64,000 nt of DNA from Dyadobacter frigoris (GTDB lineage: Bacteria > Bacteroidota > Bacteroidia > Cytophagales > Spirosomataceae): positions 1-64,000 of the forward strand of contig NZ_SZVO01000024.1 in NCBI RefSeq assembly GCF_005280585.1, written 5' to 3'. Shown here one piece after another: positions 34,707 through 43,436 of this stretch (positions are counted from its first letter, which is position 1; every line of letters starts with the position of its first letter). Made by a program: the position numbers and the translations under genes. Below the pieces are notes generated by a model. That model was given only the letters and a program-made list of their open reading frames with translations. It searched no databases and was not told the DNA's origin.

Positions 34707-34832
34707 GCACGCCCATCAGGAACCGAGCAAATCTATAAAATTTATGCAGAAAGCTTTGAAAGTGAGGCGCATTTGATGCAGATTCTGGCGGAGGCACAGG
34801 GAATGGTTGATGAGAGGATTGGGGATGGGTGA
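34707..34832 (+). pseudogene. Orphan 3' fragment of phosphoglucomutase
   Basis: The frame reads ARPSGTEQIYKIYAESF then LAEAQGMVDERIGDG and a stop, matching the last 40 residues of Pgm. It has no upstream Pgm sequence. The surrounding frame (34617 on) is open but not Pgm-like before 34707. It is a broken duplicate, not a gene. Confidence 0.88.
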
Positions 34833-35041
34833 TTTAGATTTTTTGTTTTTATGGATCGTTTACATATTTCTGCAAATGTTTTTTGAAACTGATTGGTGAA
34901 GTGAGAGGTTTTTACGATAAAATTTGGTTTTTTGTTGTTGAAATGGGAACTGGGAGGGCCTTGCCAAGAAAGAGAATTGGTAGCACAAAACTTCAATAAA
35001 TTTTTATTTCCTTCAGTGTTATCAGCCAGATTGAGTTATGT

Positions 35042-35592
35042 TCAGCTATTTTTCGAAAAATTCTTGTTAGTAGCAGCCAATTTAGGTAATTGTTTTTTTA
35101 CGTCGTTTAAATAATATTTCCCAATTTCTGCTATAAAATGCCCAAGGTCAGCGTGTTTAATGCTTACTTCAAAATTTTTAGCCTTGCTGTCTTTAAAGTT
35201 CCAAAAAGTCCAAAGTCTTCGTCTGAGTCTAAAGAAAAATTGGCGTGTGCTAAAGAATTTCGAAGCAGTCGTAGAAAATTTAAAGTGTCAATACTTTGGT
35301 CTGATAGTGGATTGAATTTGAATTTTTGTCTTGTCGAAAACGGAAAGTCTGTTTTACTTTTTTCCCAAATTTCCTTTGGAATAACCATTAGTCCGTACAT
35401 TAAAAAAATTATTGTACCTTGGTTTTTTGTGTGATAAAAATTAAAGTTGTTAAGCTTTTGATCGACAAGAAAGTCTTTAAAAAATTCCGCGATTGTCTTG
35501 TTGGGATTTTTTTCAAGTTGCTCTTCAAATTGAAACAGAAATTGTCCGTTGAACCAAGTCCATAGCGGTATGTCATTTCTTTCTTTTTCCAT
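35042..35592 (-). pseudogene. HEPN-family nuclease gene, frameshifted
   Basis: The frame from MEKERND (35592; an earlier ATG at 35673 is possible) runs through PLWTWFNGQFLFQFEEQ, IPKEIWEKSKTDFPFS and LNFLRLLRNSLAHANFS, ending at 35164. RNSLAH is the Rx4H pattern of HEPN domains. In the next frame the sequence continues as NFKDSKAKNFEVSIKHADLG and FIAEIGKYYLNDVKK to a stop at 35042, which looks like the missing C-terminus. So a one- or two-base frameshift lies near 35200. HEPN proteins act as RNases in toxin-antitoxin and defence systems. Loss of frame suggests decay, or a sequencing error. Confidence 0.7.
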
Positions 35593-35754
35593 ATTTTTGG
35601 ATAACTTAGTTTTGGTTTTTACCAACGTTTTGCCGCTTAGTAAAGAAGTGTATTTTGAAGCCGAAACGTTCAAAAATCACTAAATTTTGTAAAAATCGAT
35701 AACTTTTGATTTATCACTAATTCCACCAACTGCGAACTCGATGTTAGCTGCGTT

Positions 35755-36192
35755 TCACATTATTTGTAATATTGATTTGAGTTGGTTCAAAATACTTTCA
35801 GATAATTCCACATCATCCTTGGAAACAAAAAGTTCGCTTCCGTGAATTATGCTATTTCTAAAAGAAATTAACTTAATGAGATTGTTTCTTAAATTATAGT
35901 CAATCTTTTCTTCCTTAAATAAAATGTTTACCAATTTAGATTTTGCTATTCTTCTCCTAAATGTATCATAATCTTGCAGATCATTGTTGGAAAATGCTGT
36001 TCCGTATTTTTCGAGTATATATTCAATTTGATTATAGTTTTTAAGGAAATCTTCCAAACTTCCCTTTTTATCAGATTCGTTTTTTGAAGTAAGTTCTCTT
36101 AACCTGTTACTTGCTAATTCTAAACTATTAGGATTGAGTATTTTAATTACAAAAGTGATTATTAGAATTAAATTTGTAATAATTGTCGGCAA
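35755..36192 (-). CDS. HEPN-like protein, unknown
   Basis: 145 residues: a hydrophobic N-terminus (IITNLILIITFVIKIL), a charged helical middle and the motif ISFRNSIIHGSELF, again RNS--H as in HEPN domains. The adjacent frameshifted gene carries a similar motif, so they may be a pair. The AT-rich base composition differs from the operons around it, which fits acquired DNA. Function is not known; an RNase or antitoxin role is inferred only from the motif. Confidence 0.6.
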   Translation of the reverse strand: MPTIITNLILIITFVIKILNPNSLELASNRLRELTSKNESDKKGSLEDFLKNYNQIEYILEKYGTAFSNNDLQDYDTFRRRIAKSKLVNILFKEEKIDYNLRNNLIKLISFRNSIIHGSELFVSKDDVELSESILNQLKSILQIM

Positions 36193-36511
36193 ACTTAGAG
36201 TATGTTTTGAATCAGTTGGCTTGTGTGTCGGGCAAAACCAAATGTGCTAAATGTGCGGTTGGTTTTTCTGTCTTGTCTGTATTTCTGTTCATTTTATTCT
36301 GTCGGTTAATGTTAGTATTGTCTATAGTCATAGGGTGACGCATAACAGTGTAATATGCGAAAGTTTTGTAGTACTTTTTGTGATTATTTAGATCTTACGT
36401 ATAATTAAACTAAAAATACCAATAATCCCACATCATCATTTTCTTCGCCATAATCCCAAAAGGCCGGATTCCACAATTATCTACCCAACTTCCCGCAGCC
36501 ACATCCAACCA
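36193..36511. other. AT-rich intergenic stretch
   Basis: No open frame with coding character. It holds short A and T runs and separates the HEPN genes from the Crp-like unit. A direct repeat-like GTGTCGGGCAAAACCAAATG near 36223 shows no obvious function. Confidence 0.5.
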
Positions 36512-36546
36512 GTGATTTATACAACTTATCCCACCCGGCATATAAC
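36512..36546 (+). promoter_or_regulatory. Shared stress-promoter element, copy g (Crp-like gene)
   Basis: GTGATTTATACAACT, 14 bases, TATAAC. It ends 50 bases before a 51-codon frame (36597) and 202 bases before the Crp-like gene. This copy lies outside the stress island proper. Confidence 0.65.
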
Positions 36547-36596
36547 ACTCCCTGTGCTTGGGATTTCCATCTTTGTAGCGTAAATAGAGTTGTTCA

Positions 36597-36752
36597 ATGC
36601 TGAAAAAATGGTTTTACAAGAGGCTTGCAGAGGGGAAGATTGGGCGAAAGCTTTCGCAGGTCACCCTGTTTACAGGAAAATTTCCCTTCCGGTTTCGAAA
36701 CAAAAGAATTTCTGGCTACTTTCATTCCAAAGGAAAATTTGAATCGTTATGA
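36597..36752 (+). CDS. Small basic ORF overlapping the Crp-like gene
   Basis: 51 codons from ATG 36597 to TGA at 36750-36752; the stop overlaps the next start as ATGA, a typical coupling signal. The peptide is very basic (MLKKWFYKRLAEGKIGRKL and on) with no family. It could be a leader peptide or a small regulator, or just a chance frame. The other frame over the region encodes 43 codons and is less well placed. Confidence 0.3.
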   Translation: MLKKWFYKRLAEGKIGRKLSQVTLFTGKFPFRFRNKRISGYFHSKGKFESL

Positions 36753-37306
36753 GCCTTACCCGATTTTTTGAATCACAATCTTTTGCACCTGAGGACGCTG
36801 CGTGCCTGGCTTCCATCTTTAAATTGGAGCAGGTTTTTAAAGGACAAAAAATTCTTGAACCGGACAATCATGGTAAAAAAGTTTACTATGTTGAGACGGG
36901 GCTTTTGCGTACCTATTATTTGAAAGACGGAAAGGATATTACCCACTACTTTTTTGAGGAAAATACCTTCACGTTGCCGCTGGAAAGCATTTTCTACAAC
37001 CGCCCTTCGCCTTACGGACTGGAAGCGCTGGAACCCGGCACTGTACTTTCCGTATCATATCATGAAATCGAAAAAATGGCTGAAACGTATCCGGCTTTGC
37101 AGAAAGTGATCAGTTTTCTGCTGATCGATGTGCTGCGGTCATTTTCCGACAGGTTGCATTCTATTCAGTTTCAGTCGGCCCAGGAGCGGTACAAAACGAT
37201 TGAAGTGCATCAGTCTGGCTTGTTGTTACGTGCCAATCTGGGCCATATTGCCTCTTATATTGGCATCACACAGCAGACATTGAGTGTTTTGAGGGCGCAG
37301 CGCTGA
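36749..37306 (+). CDS. Crp/Fnr-family regulator
   Basis: 185 residues: cNMP-type barrel (LACGxG-like VYYVETGLLRTYYLKDGKD, then NRPSPYGLEAL) and a C-terminal HTH (RANLGHIASYIGITQQTLSVLR). The usual FixK-type recognition helix is altered: TQQTLSVL instead of E-x-x-S-R. This is the short Bacteroidota Crp subfamily found beside efflux and redox genes. It starts with the ATGA overlap noted above and precedes an orphan domain gene and the RND operon, so it may control them. A start upstream is excluded by the overlap. Confidence 0.85.
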   Translation: MSLTRFFESQSFAPEDAACLASIFKLEQVFKGQKILEPDNHGKKVYYVETGLLRTYYLKDGKDITHYFFEENTFTLPLESIFYNRPSPYGLEALEPGTVLSVSYHEIEKMAETYPALQKVISFLLIDVLRSFSDRLHSIQFQSAQERYKTIEVHQSGLLLRANLGHIASYIGITQQTLSVLRAQR

Positions 37307-37381
37307 GAAAAAAATATTTTACCCTTTTTTCATTTTTTAATCTAGCTTAAAAGAAAACTCCTTCGTTGCCCCGAGCTTTGC

Positions 37382-37819
37382 ATGGTTATTGAAAAAATCG
37401 TTCTAACAGCCCGGATTATGGATCATACACAGCATCATATTTTTGTAACCGACGAAACGGGGATTGCCGAATCTTACCAGAACGCAAAAAATCGCCTGGT
37501 TCAGCATCCGGACGATCATGTTTCGCTGCTCTTTTTTGCTGAAAATAACGACGCGCTTTTTTCAAGAGAAATGACGATTTTACATAACCATTTCCCTGAA
37601 CGCTTTCTTGTATACGACGAGTTGCTGAGCACATTACATCCGGGTGTGCTGCCACAGGAAACGCTGGAATCGGTGATCAATGAAAATACGAGAGACGAAA
37701 TGTCTTTTTTCATAACAGGAGAAACCGGGTTTAGAGATTTGATCCGCCGGTCCCTGGTTTTTCTGGGCATAGATACGCAGCGGATCGCCAGTCGGGATAA
37801 TCAATCGTTGACATTATAA
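37382..37819 (+). CDS. Orphan ferredoxin-reductase-like NAD-binding domain
   Basis: 145 residues. The chain MVIEKIVLTARIMDH, VSLLFFAENNDALFSREMTIL, ERFLVYDELLS and FFITGETGFRDLIRRSLVFLGI resembles the C-terminal NAD(P)-binding half of flavodoxin/ferredoxin reductases. The FAD half is absent, and no partner gene with it is nearby, so it looks like a truncated or repurposed domain. It sits between the Crp-like gene and the RND adaptor gene. Function unknown; it might bind NAD(P)H for sensing. Confidence 0.55.
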   Translation: MVIEKIVLTARIMDHTQHHIFVTDETGIAESYQNAKNRLVQHPDDHVSLLFFAENNDALFSREMTILHNHFPERFLVYDELLSTLHPGVLPQETLESVINENTRDEMSFFITGETGFRDLIRRSLVFLGIDTQRIASRDNQSLTL

Positions 37820-37850
37820 GAATCAGCCAGATACTTAATTTATCCATATT

Positions 37851-38888
37851 ATGAAACATATTCAGCTTTATACATTTGCGCTGGCTGCGCTTACGGTTGC
37901 TTCCTGCAACAAGGGGCCAAAGGATGGCTCGGAAGCACCTGTTAATTCCATTGCCGTCGTGACGTCTACTGTCGAAAACCGGAAATCCGACCGCGAGATA
38001 TCGATCAGCGGAAACATCGAAGGCGAAAAAACGGTCCGCCTGGGTTTTATGGTCGCAGGAAAGATCAGTTACATCGCTGCCAACGAAGGCCAGAAAATAA
38101 ACAAAGGGCAATTGATTTCCAGTCTGGAACCTACCAATTATGCAATTGGAAAAGAAATTGCCGATGTGCAGGTGGCGCAGGTGGCGGATGAATACGAGCG
38201 GCTGAAAATCATGTACGACCGCAAAAGCATCAGCGAAAGTGACTTTACGAAAATCAGCCACGGGCTCGATCAGGCAAAAGCACAGCAGAAATTACAGGCA
38301 AAAAATCTGTCGGATACCAAATTGTACAGTCCCATCAGCGGGGTTTTGTTAAAGAGAAATGCCGAGGTAGGGGAGATCACCGGAAGCGGTACTCCGCTGT
38401 TTGTCGTGTCTGATATCCGTACGGTGAAGGCTAATGCGTATATCCCGGAAAGTGAATTGCAGAATATCAAGATCGGTCAGGAAGCGACGGTGCTGGTGTC
38501 GTCCCTGAATGAAACATTTAAAGGAAAAATAACCGAAGTAGGCTCAGCTGCCGATCCTTCGTCAAGGGCCTTTACGGTGAAAATTACGATCAACAATCCC
38601 AAACTGATTATCAGGCCGGGAATGATTGCAGAAGCCAGGATCAATTCCGGTGCGAAAAGCGAGTTTCTGGCCATACCCACCGAAGCGGTATTGAGAAATC
38701 TCAACAATGAAAACATCGTGTACGTGGTGGATAAGACTAAAAATAAGGCTTTTGAAAGAAAAGTAAGTTTGGGGCAGCTGACCGACAACTACATCGAAAT
38801 TCTGTCCGGGCTCAGTCCGGGCGATGTGATCGTAACCGCAGGACAAAATAAACTGACCGACGGCGCAGACATAACGGTAACCAAATAA
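37851..38888 (+). CDS. RND efflux periplasmic adaptor
   Basis: 345 residues, lipoprotein (lipobox TVASC at residues 17-21). A membrane-fusion protein of the HlyD/AcrA type: the biotinyl-lipoyl half (RLGFMVAGKISYIAANEGQ), an alpha-helical hairpin (VAQVADEYERLKIMYDRKS) and a beta-barrel (VKANAYIPESELQNIKIGQ). It bridges the inner-membrane pump and outer-membrane channel. It is the first gene of a three-gene operon with the permease (44 bases on) and TolC-like protein. Confidence 0.92.
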   Translation: MKHIQLYTFALAALTVASCNKGPKDGSEAPVNSIAVVTSTVENRKSDREISISGNIEGEKTVRLGFMVAGKISYIAANEGQKINKGQLISSLEPTNYAIGKEIADVQVAQVADEYERLKIMYDRKSISESDFTKISHGLDQAKAQQKLQAKNLSDTKLYSPISGVLLKRNAEVGEITGSGTPLFVVSDIRTVKANAYIPESELQNIKIGQEATVLVSSLNETFKGKITEVGSAADPSSRAFTVKITINNPKLIIRPGMIAEARINSGAKSEFLAIPTEAVLRNLNNENIVYVVDKTKNKAFERKVSLGQLTDNYIEILSGLSPGDVIVTAGQNKLTDGADITVTK

Positions 38889-38932
38889 ATGAAACGGTAC
38901 CCAATCACCCAAAACCTGCAAACTGAAATCGC

Positions 38933-41900
38933 ATGAATTTTGTAGAAGCATCATTAAAATACAAACAGGTCACCCTTTCGGTGCTGCTGTTGTTGTTCGC
39001 GGTTGGCGTCAATTCGCTGTTGAATATGCCGCGGCGCGAGGACCCTAAAATCACGATCCGGCAGGGTCTGGTTATCGCCTATTTTCCCGGAGCCAATTCG
39101 GCCCAGGTGGAAGATCAGGTGACCAAAAAACTGGAACAATATCTGTTTCAATATTCAGAAGTTAACAAGGCCAAAACCTATTCTACCACGTCCGACGGCA
39201 TGGTGGTGGTGAATGTAGAACTTGGCGAGCAGGTAAAAGAGCCGGATATTTTCTGGAGTAAACTGCGGCATCAGTTACTGATCTCAAAACAAATGGACCT
39301 TCCGGCTGGTGTAAAAGGGCCGGTTGTCAACTCGGATTTTGGCGATACGGAGGCGCTGGTGATCGGCGTGGAAAGTAATGCATCCAGTTATCTTCAGTTG
39401 AAAGATTATACCAAAAAACTCGAAGACGCGATACGAACCGTTCCTGCCACCTCCAAGGTGAAAAGAATCGGCGAGCAGAAAGAACAGATCGTGATCAGCT
39501 CCAATTCGGAGAAACTTTCGCAATATGGTCTGAGTCTGAGCCAGGTGATCAAAGTGCTGCAAAGCCAGAACGCCATTAACGCAACAGGTGATATTAAAAC
39601 CGAGAACAGCCAGACGCCGCTGTACACCGACGGATATTACAATTCGGAAAGTGAAATTGCCAACCAGATCGTGGGCAGTTCCAAAACAGGACAGACGATC
39701 CGCCTGGGGGATGTGGCCACTTTGACAAGAACCTACAATGACCCCACCAGCAAAACGACCGTCAACGGCAACAAGGCCATGATCCTGTCGGTGCAGATGC
39801 AGGAAGGAAACAACATTGTACAGTTTGGCGATGAAGTACAGAAGAAGGTGGCCGAGGTTAAAAAACTGCTGCCGGATGATGTCAAACTGACCACCATCGT
39901 CAACCAGCCGCAAATGGTGGATTCGAATATCACCCACTTTATAAGGGAATTTTTTCTGGCTATCATTTCAGTGGTAGTGGTCGTGATTTTGCTGCTGCCA
40001 TTCCGGATCGCAGCCGTTGCCGCCATGGCCATACCGATGACGGTCGCCATTACTTTTGCGCTGATGAATGCCTTTGGCATTGAACTACACCAGGTTTCGC
40101 TGGCCGCACTGATCGTCGTTCTGGGTATGGTCGTGGATGATGCCATTGTCATTGCCGACAATTACGTGGAGCTTTTGGATGAAGGTATAGACCGGTGGAC
40201 GGCGGCCTGGCGCAGTGCGAGCGACCTGGTTATTCCTGTGCTTGCTGCCACCGTGACGATCATCGCCTCTTTTGCGCCGATGGTTTTGCTTACCGGGACA
40301 GTCGGTGAATTTATTCATGCTTTGCCCGTGACCGTTGCCATTGCGCTGAGTTCGTCTTTTATCGTTGCGATGGTGCTCACCCCGCTTTTGTGTTACACAT
40401 TTATAAAAAAAGGATTGCATGATCACAGCGACGCAGCGGCTGATAAAAAGAAAAAGGAAAGTTTGCTGGATAAAATGCAGACAGGTTATAATGCCGCGCT
40501 GGGCTGGTGTGTACGACATCCGAAAACAACGGTGATCGCCAGTTTGAGCACGATACTTGTTGCAGGGCTACTTTATACCAAAGGTATTAAACAACAATTT
40601 TTCCCGGCAGCAGAACGAAACCAGCTTGTGGTAGAACTCTGGATGCCGACCGGAACAAAGATGAACCGTACCGGTCAGTCTATTGCCAAGGTGGAAAAAA
40701 TGGTAAAGGCCGATAAACGGGTGACTTCCTATGCAACATTTGTCGGGACCAGTGCCCCGCGTTTTTATTACAATTTTTCACCCGAGGTACCGGTTCAGAA
40801 TTACGCCCAGATCCTGATTAATACCGAAACGGAAGAAACGACTGATGAGCTGGCTGAGGAGCTTTCGCACGTGGTGGATAACCTCGTTCCGGAAGGGGTA
40901 GTACAGGTAAAACTCATGCAGCAGGGGCAGTCGCTGAAAGCACCGGTGGAGGTGAGGATTATCGGGGAAGATATCAACCGGCTGAAACAGATCGCGGCAC
41001 AGGTGGCGGAGGTTATTAAAAAAGCCAAAGGAAACCGGCTGGTCCGCAATGATTTCCGTGAAGATTATTATGGTATCGCCATCCAGCTGAAAAACGACGC
41101 GAGCCGTCTTGGTTTTACCACCACCAGCATCGCAAGTTCGGTGTATGTGGGTTTTGCCGGTGCGCCGGTGGCGACCATGTACGAAGGAAACGAGCCGGTG
41201 GATATTGTTTTGAGACTGGATGAAAAAAACCGCCGTTCTACCGACGATCTTGAAAATACGTATCTCGAATCTCCCGTGACCGGCGCCAGTGTGCCGCTCA
41301 GGCAGGTAGCCGATATTGTGCCGCAATGGTTTACCGGAAAGATCATGCACAGAAACGGTGTCCGTACGCTGACGGTCCAGTCCGAAACACAGCCCGGCAC
41401 GCTGCCTTCTCAGCTGCTGAAAGAAATTCAGCCCGAAATTGCCAAACTCACACTTCCGGCGGGATACCAGATCCAGTACGGCGGGGAGTATGCCAACAAA
41501 CAGGAAACGTTCAGTCAGATGATCAAGGTTTTGGGCGTGAGCCTGGTGCTGATATTTCTGGTGCTTCTGCTGCAATTCCGGAATCTGAAAGAAGTCGCCA
41601 TTATCATGCTGACGATCCCGCTGAGCCTTTTTGGCGCCTTGTTCGGCCTGTATATTACGGGAAACAATTTCAGCTTTACGGCCTTTGTCGGGCTGATCAG
41701 CCTGTCGGGGATCGTCGTGCGGAATGCCATCATCCTGATCGACCACACCAACGAACTGATCAGGCACCACGGCATGGATATACCCACTGCCGCAGTGGAA
41801 TCCGGTAAAAGACGTCTTCGTCCGATCTTCCTGACCGCCATGGCAGCGGCAATCGGTGTGCTTCCGATGATCATTTCCGGCTCGCCCATGTGGAGCCCGC

Positions 41901-42046
41901 TTGCGAGCGTGATTGCCGTGGGGGTGATATGGAGTATGGTGATGGCACTGCTGACCGTGCCAGTACTTTACATCGGCTGGATGAAACCGTCGGACAAGGA
42001 GGGATTAGTGAAAAATAGCTTAATGACAGAGCAACATGAAATTTAA
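38933..42046 (+). CDS. RND efflux permease (AcrB-like)
   Basis: 1037 residues with 12 membrane helices and two large periplasmic loops: the standard proton-driven RND drug exporter layout. VVVILLLPFRIAAVAAMAIP and LIVVLGMVVDDAIVIADN (with the paired Asp of helix 4) lie in the first half; VFLISLSG-type helices and GIVVRNAIILID in the second. Substrate is not predictable. The start at 38933 follows the adaptor stop by 44 bases, and its end overlaps the TolC-like gene by 11 bases. Confidence 0.94.
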   Translation: MNFVEASLKYKQVTLSVLLLLFAVGVNSLLNMPRREDPKITIRQGLVIAYFPGANSAQVEDQVTKKLEQYLFQYSEVNKAKTYSTTSDGMVVVNVELGEQVKEPDIFWSKLRHQLLISKQMDLPAGVKGPVVNSDFGDTEALVIGVESNASSYLQLKDYTKKLEDAIRTVPATSKVKRIGEQKEQIVISSNSEKLSQYGLSLSQVIKVLQSQNAINATGDIKTENSQTPLYTDGYYNSESEIANQIVGSSKTGQTIRLGDVATLTRTYNDPTSKTTVNGNKAMILSVQMQEGNNIVQFGDEVQKKVAEVKKLLPDDVKLTTIVNQPQMVDSNITHFIREFFLAIISVVVVVILLLPFRIAAVAAMAIPMTVAITFALMNAFGIELHQVSLAALIVVLGMVVDDAIVIADNYVELLDEGIDRWTAAWRSASDLVIPVLAATVTIIASFAPMVLLTGTVGEFIHALPVTVAIALSSSFIVAMVLTPLLCYTFIKKGLHDHSDAAADKKKKESLLDKMQTGYNAALGWCVRHPKTTVIASLSTILVAGLLYTKGIKQQFFPAAERNQLVVELWMPTGTKMNRTGQSIAKVEKMVKADKRVTSYATFVGTSAPRFYYNFSPEVPVQNYAQILINTETEETTDELAEELSHVVDNLVPEGVVQVKLMQQGQSLKAPVEVRIIGEDINRLKQIAAQVAEVIKKAKGNRLVRNDFREDYYGIAIQLKNDASRLGFTTTSIASSVYVGFAGAPVATMYEGNEPVDIVLRLDEKNRRSTDDLENTYLESPVTGASVPLRQVADIVPQWFTGKIMHRNGVRTLTVQSETQPGTLPSQLLKEIQPEIAKLTLPAGYQIQYGGEYANKQETFSQMIKVLGVSLVLIFLVLLLQFRNLKEVAIIMLTIPLSLFGALFGLYITGNNFSFTAFVGLISLSGIVVRNAIILIDHTNELIRHHGMDIPTAAVESGKRRLRPIFLTAMAAAIGVLPMIISGSPMWSPLASVIAVGVIWSMVMALLTVPVLYIGWMKPSDKEGLVKNSLMTEQHEI

Positions 42047-43385
42047 GAACATACATTTATCTGGCTTTCTGGCTGGGGCACTGCTTCTTTTTGCCGGAAA
42101 TATAATGGCTCAGCAAACACCGTTGAGTCTGGATCAGGCCATTGATAAAGCCCTGCAAAACAATAAATTATACAGTGTAAAATCCTTGCAGCTGGACGAA
42201 AAGCGGTCCAGGGTCAAGGAGGACCGGATCAAGGCTTACCCGGCAGTTTCTGTCAGCTCGACCTACCAGTACAATGCTAGTATCGGCCAGCTTTCCATTC
42301 CGCAGGGGGCACTGGGCGTAATCCCGTTGCCGGCAGGAAATGTGGCCTTACCGAACAATGAACTGAATTTTGATCTCGGACAGCATCAGACTTTCAATGC
42401 GGGCGCGACGATCTATCAGCCGATCTCCCAGCTGAGCAAGATCCGCACCGGCGTGGAAGTTGCGAAAACGGATGTGGAAATTGCTGACCGTGAGAAAATC
42501 AAGGTGTCGCTGCAAATTCGCCAGGCGGTGGAAAAGCTGTATTACGGCATACTGATCACACAGAAACAGCAGGAAGAGGCACGTGCCAAAATGGAGCTGG
42601 CCAGGATGAAATTTTACGATGTGGAAAGCGGTAAATTATCAGGTAAAACCATTGAATCCAACGAGTCCGGTTTGCAGGCCAATATTGCCGACGAAGAACA
42701 GAATCTTCTGAAACTGGAAATCCAGCAGGAGGACTACCTGGCCGATCTGAGCCGGCTGACCGGTTTGGAACCGGGGCAGATTAGTCTTGAAAATGTATCA
42801 CTCACGCCCGTAGAAGCGACCAGAACACTGGAAGATTACAAAACCGGAGCGATGGAAAATAACGTGGATATCCAGCTGGCCGAGCTTGGTAAATCAAAAA
42901 GTGAACTTGGCGTGAAAGCAGGGAAATTGAGCTACCGGCCGGATATTGGCGTATTTGCCGGCTATAACTTCCAAAAGGGAAATATTATTTTTCCGCAGAA
43001 CAACCCCTTCGTCGGCGCCAGTCTGAAATGGAATGTGCAGGATATTTTCAGTAACAAAGAGGTGATCCGGCAGCGGTACCTGGTTTCGCAGCAGGAGCAG
43101 GTACTTTTGTCCGATAAAAAAGATGAAGTAAACAACAGCGTAGAAAAGGCCTACCGAAAGATCCGCCAGGCACAGTCGCTCATCGCGGTTGCCGAACGTG
43201 CCTATACGTACCGCCAGCAGGAACTGAAAGTGCAGCTCGACAGAAAGTTCGCCGGCCTGAACACCGAATCCGATGTACTGAACACGAAATCGCTGCTGGC
43301 CAAATCTGAAGCTGATCTGTTCGCCGCTCAACTGGGTTACCGGCTGGCCGTTTCGGATCTGAGGATATTGACGGAGCGGTTTTGA
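42036..43385 (+). CDS. TolC-family outer-membrane channel
   Basis: 449 residues, with a signal peptide (GFLAGALLLFAGNIMAQ) and two TolC-type repeats of long helices (SLDQAIDKALQNNKLY and DKKDEVNNSVEKAYRKIRQAQSL). It forms the outer-membrane part of the three-component efflux pump. It overlaps the permease gene by 11 bases, and a terminator follows its stop. Confidence 0.93.
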   Translation: MKFKNIHLSGFLAGALLLFAGNIMAQQTPLSLDQAIDKALQNNKLYSVKSLQLDEKRSRVKEDRIKAYPAVSVSSTYQYNASIGQLSIPQGALGVIPLPAGNVALPNNELNFDLGQHQTFNAGATIYQPISQLSKIRTGVEVAKTDVEIADREKIKVSLQIRQAVEKLYYGILITQKQQEEARAKMELARMKFYDVESGKLSGKTIESNESGLQANIADEEQNLLKLEIQQEDYLADLSRLTGLEPGQISLENVSLTPVEATRTLEDYKTGAMENNVDIQLAELGKSKSELGVKAGKLSYRPDIGVFAGYNFQKGNIIFPQNNPFVGASLKWNVQDIFSNKEVIRQRYLVSQQEQVLLSDKKDEVNNSVEKAYRKIRQAQSLIAVAERAYTYRQQELKVQLDRKFAGLNTESDVLNTKSLLAKSEADLFAAQLGYRLAVSDLRILTERF

Positions 43386-43404
43386 GGGGGTTGGGATTGG
43401 AAGG

Positions 43405-43433
43405 CAGGAAGTCGGAAGTGGCTTCCTGTTTTT
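43405..43433 (+). terminator. Terminator after efflux operon
   Basis: CAGGAAG (43405-43411) pairs with CTTCCTG (43422-43428), followed by TTTTTG. Confidence 0.65.
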
Positions 43434-43436
43434 GTA

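Noticed and set aside
38933..42046. Many long ORFs antisense to the RND permease
   Set aside because: They lie opposite a clearly coding, GC-rich gene and have no family; they are shadows.
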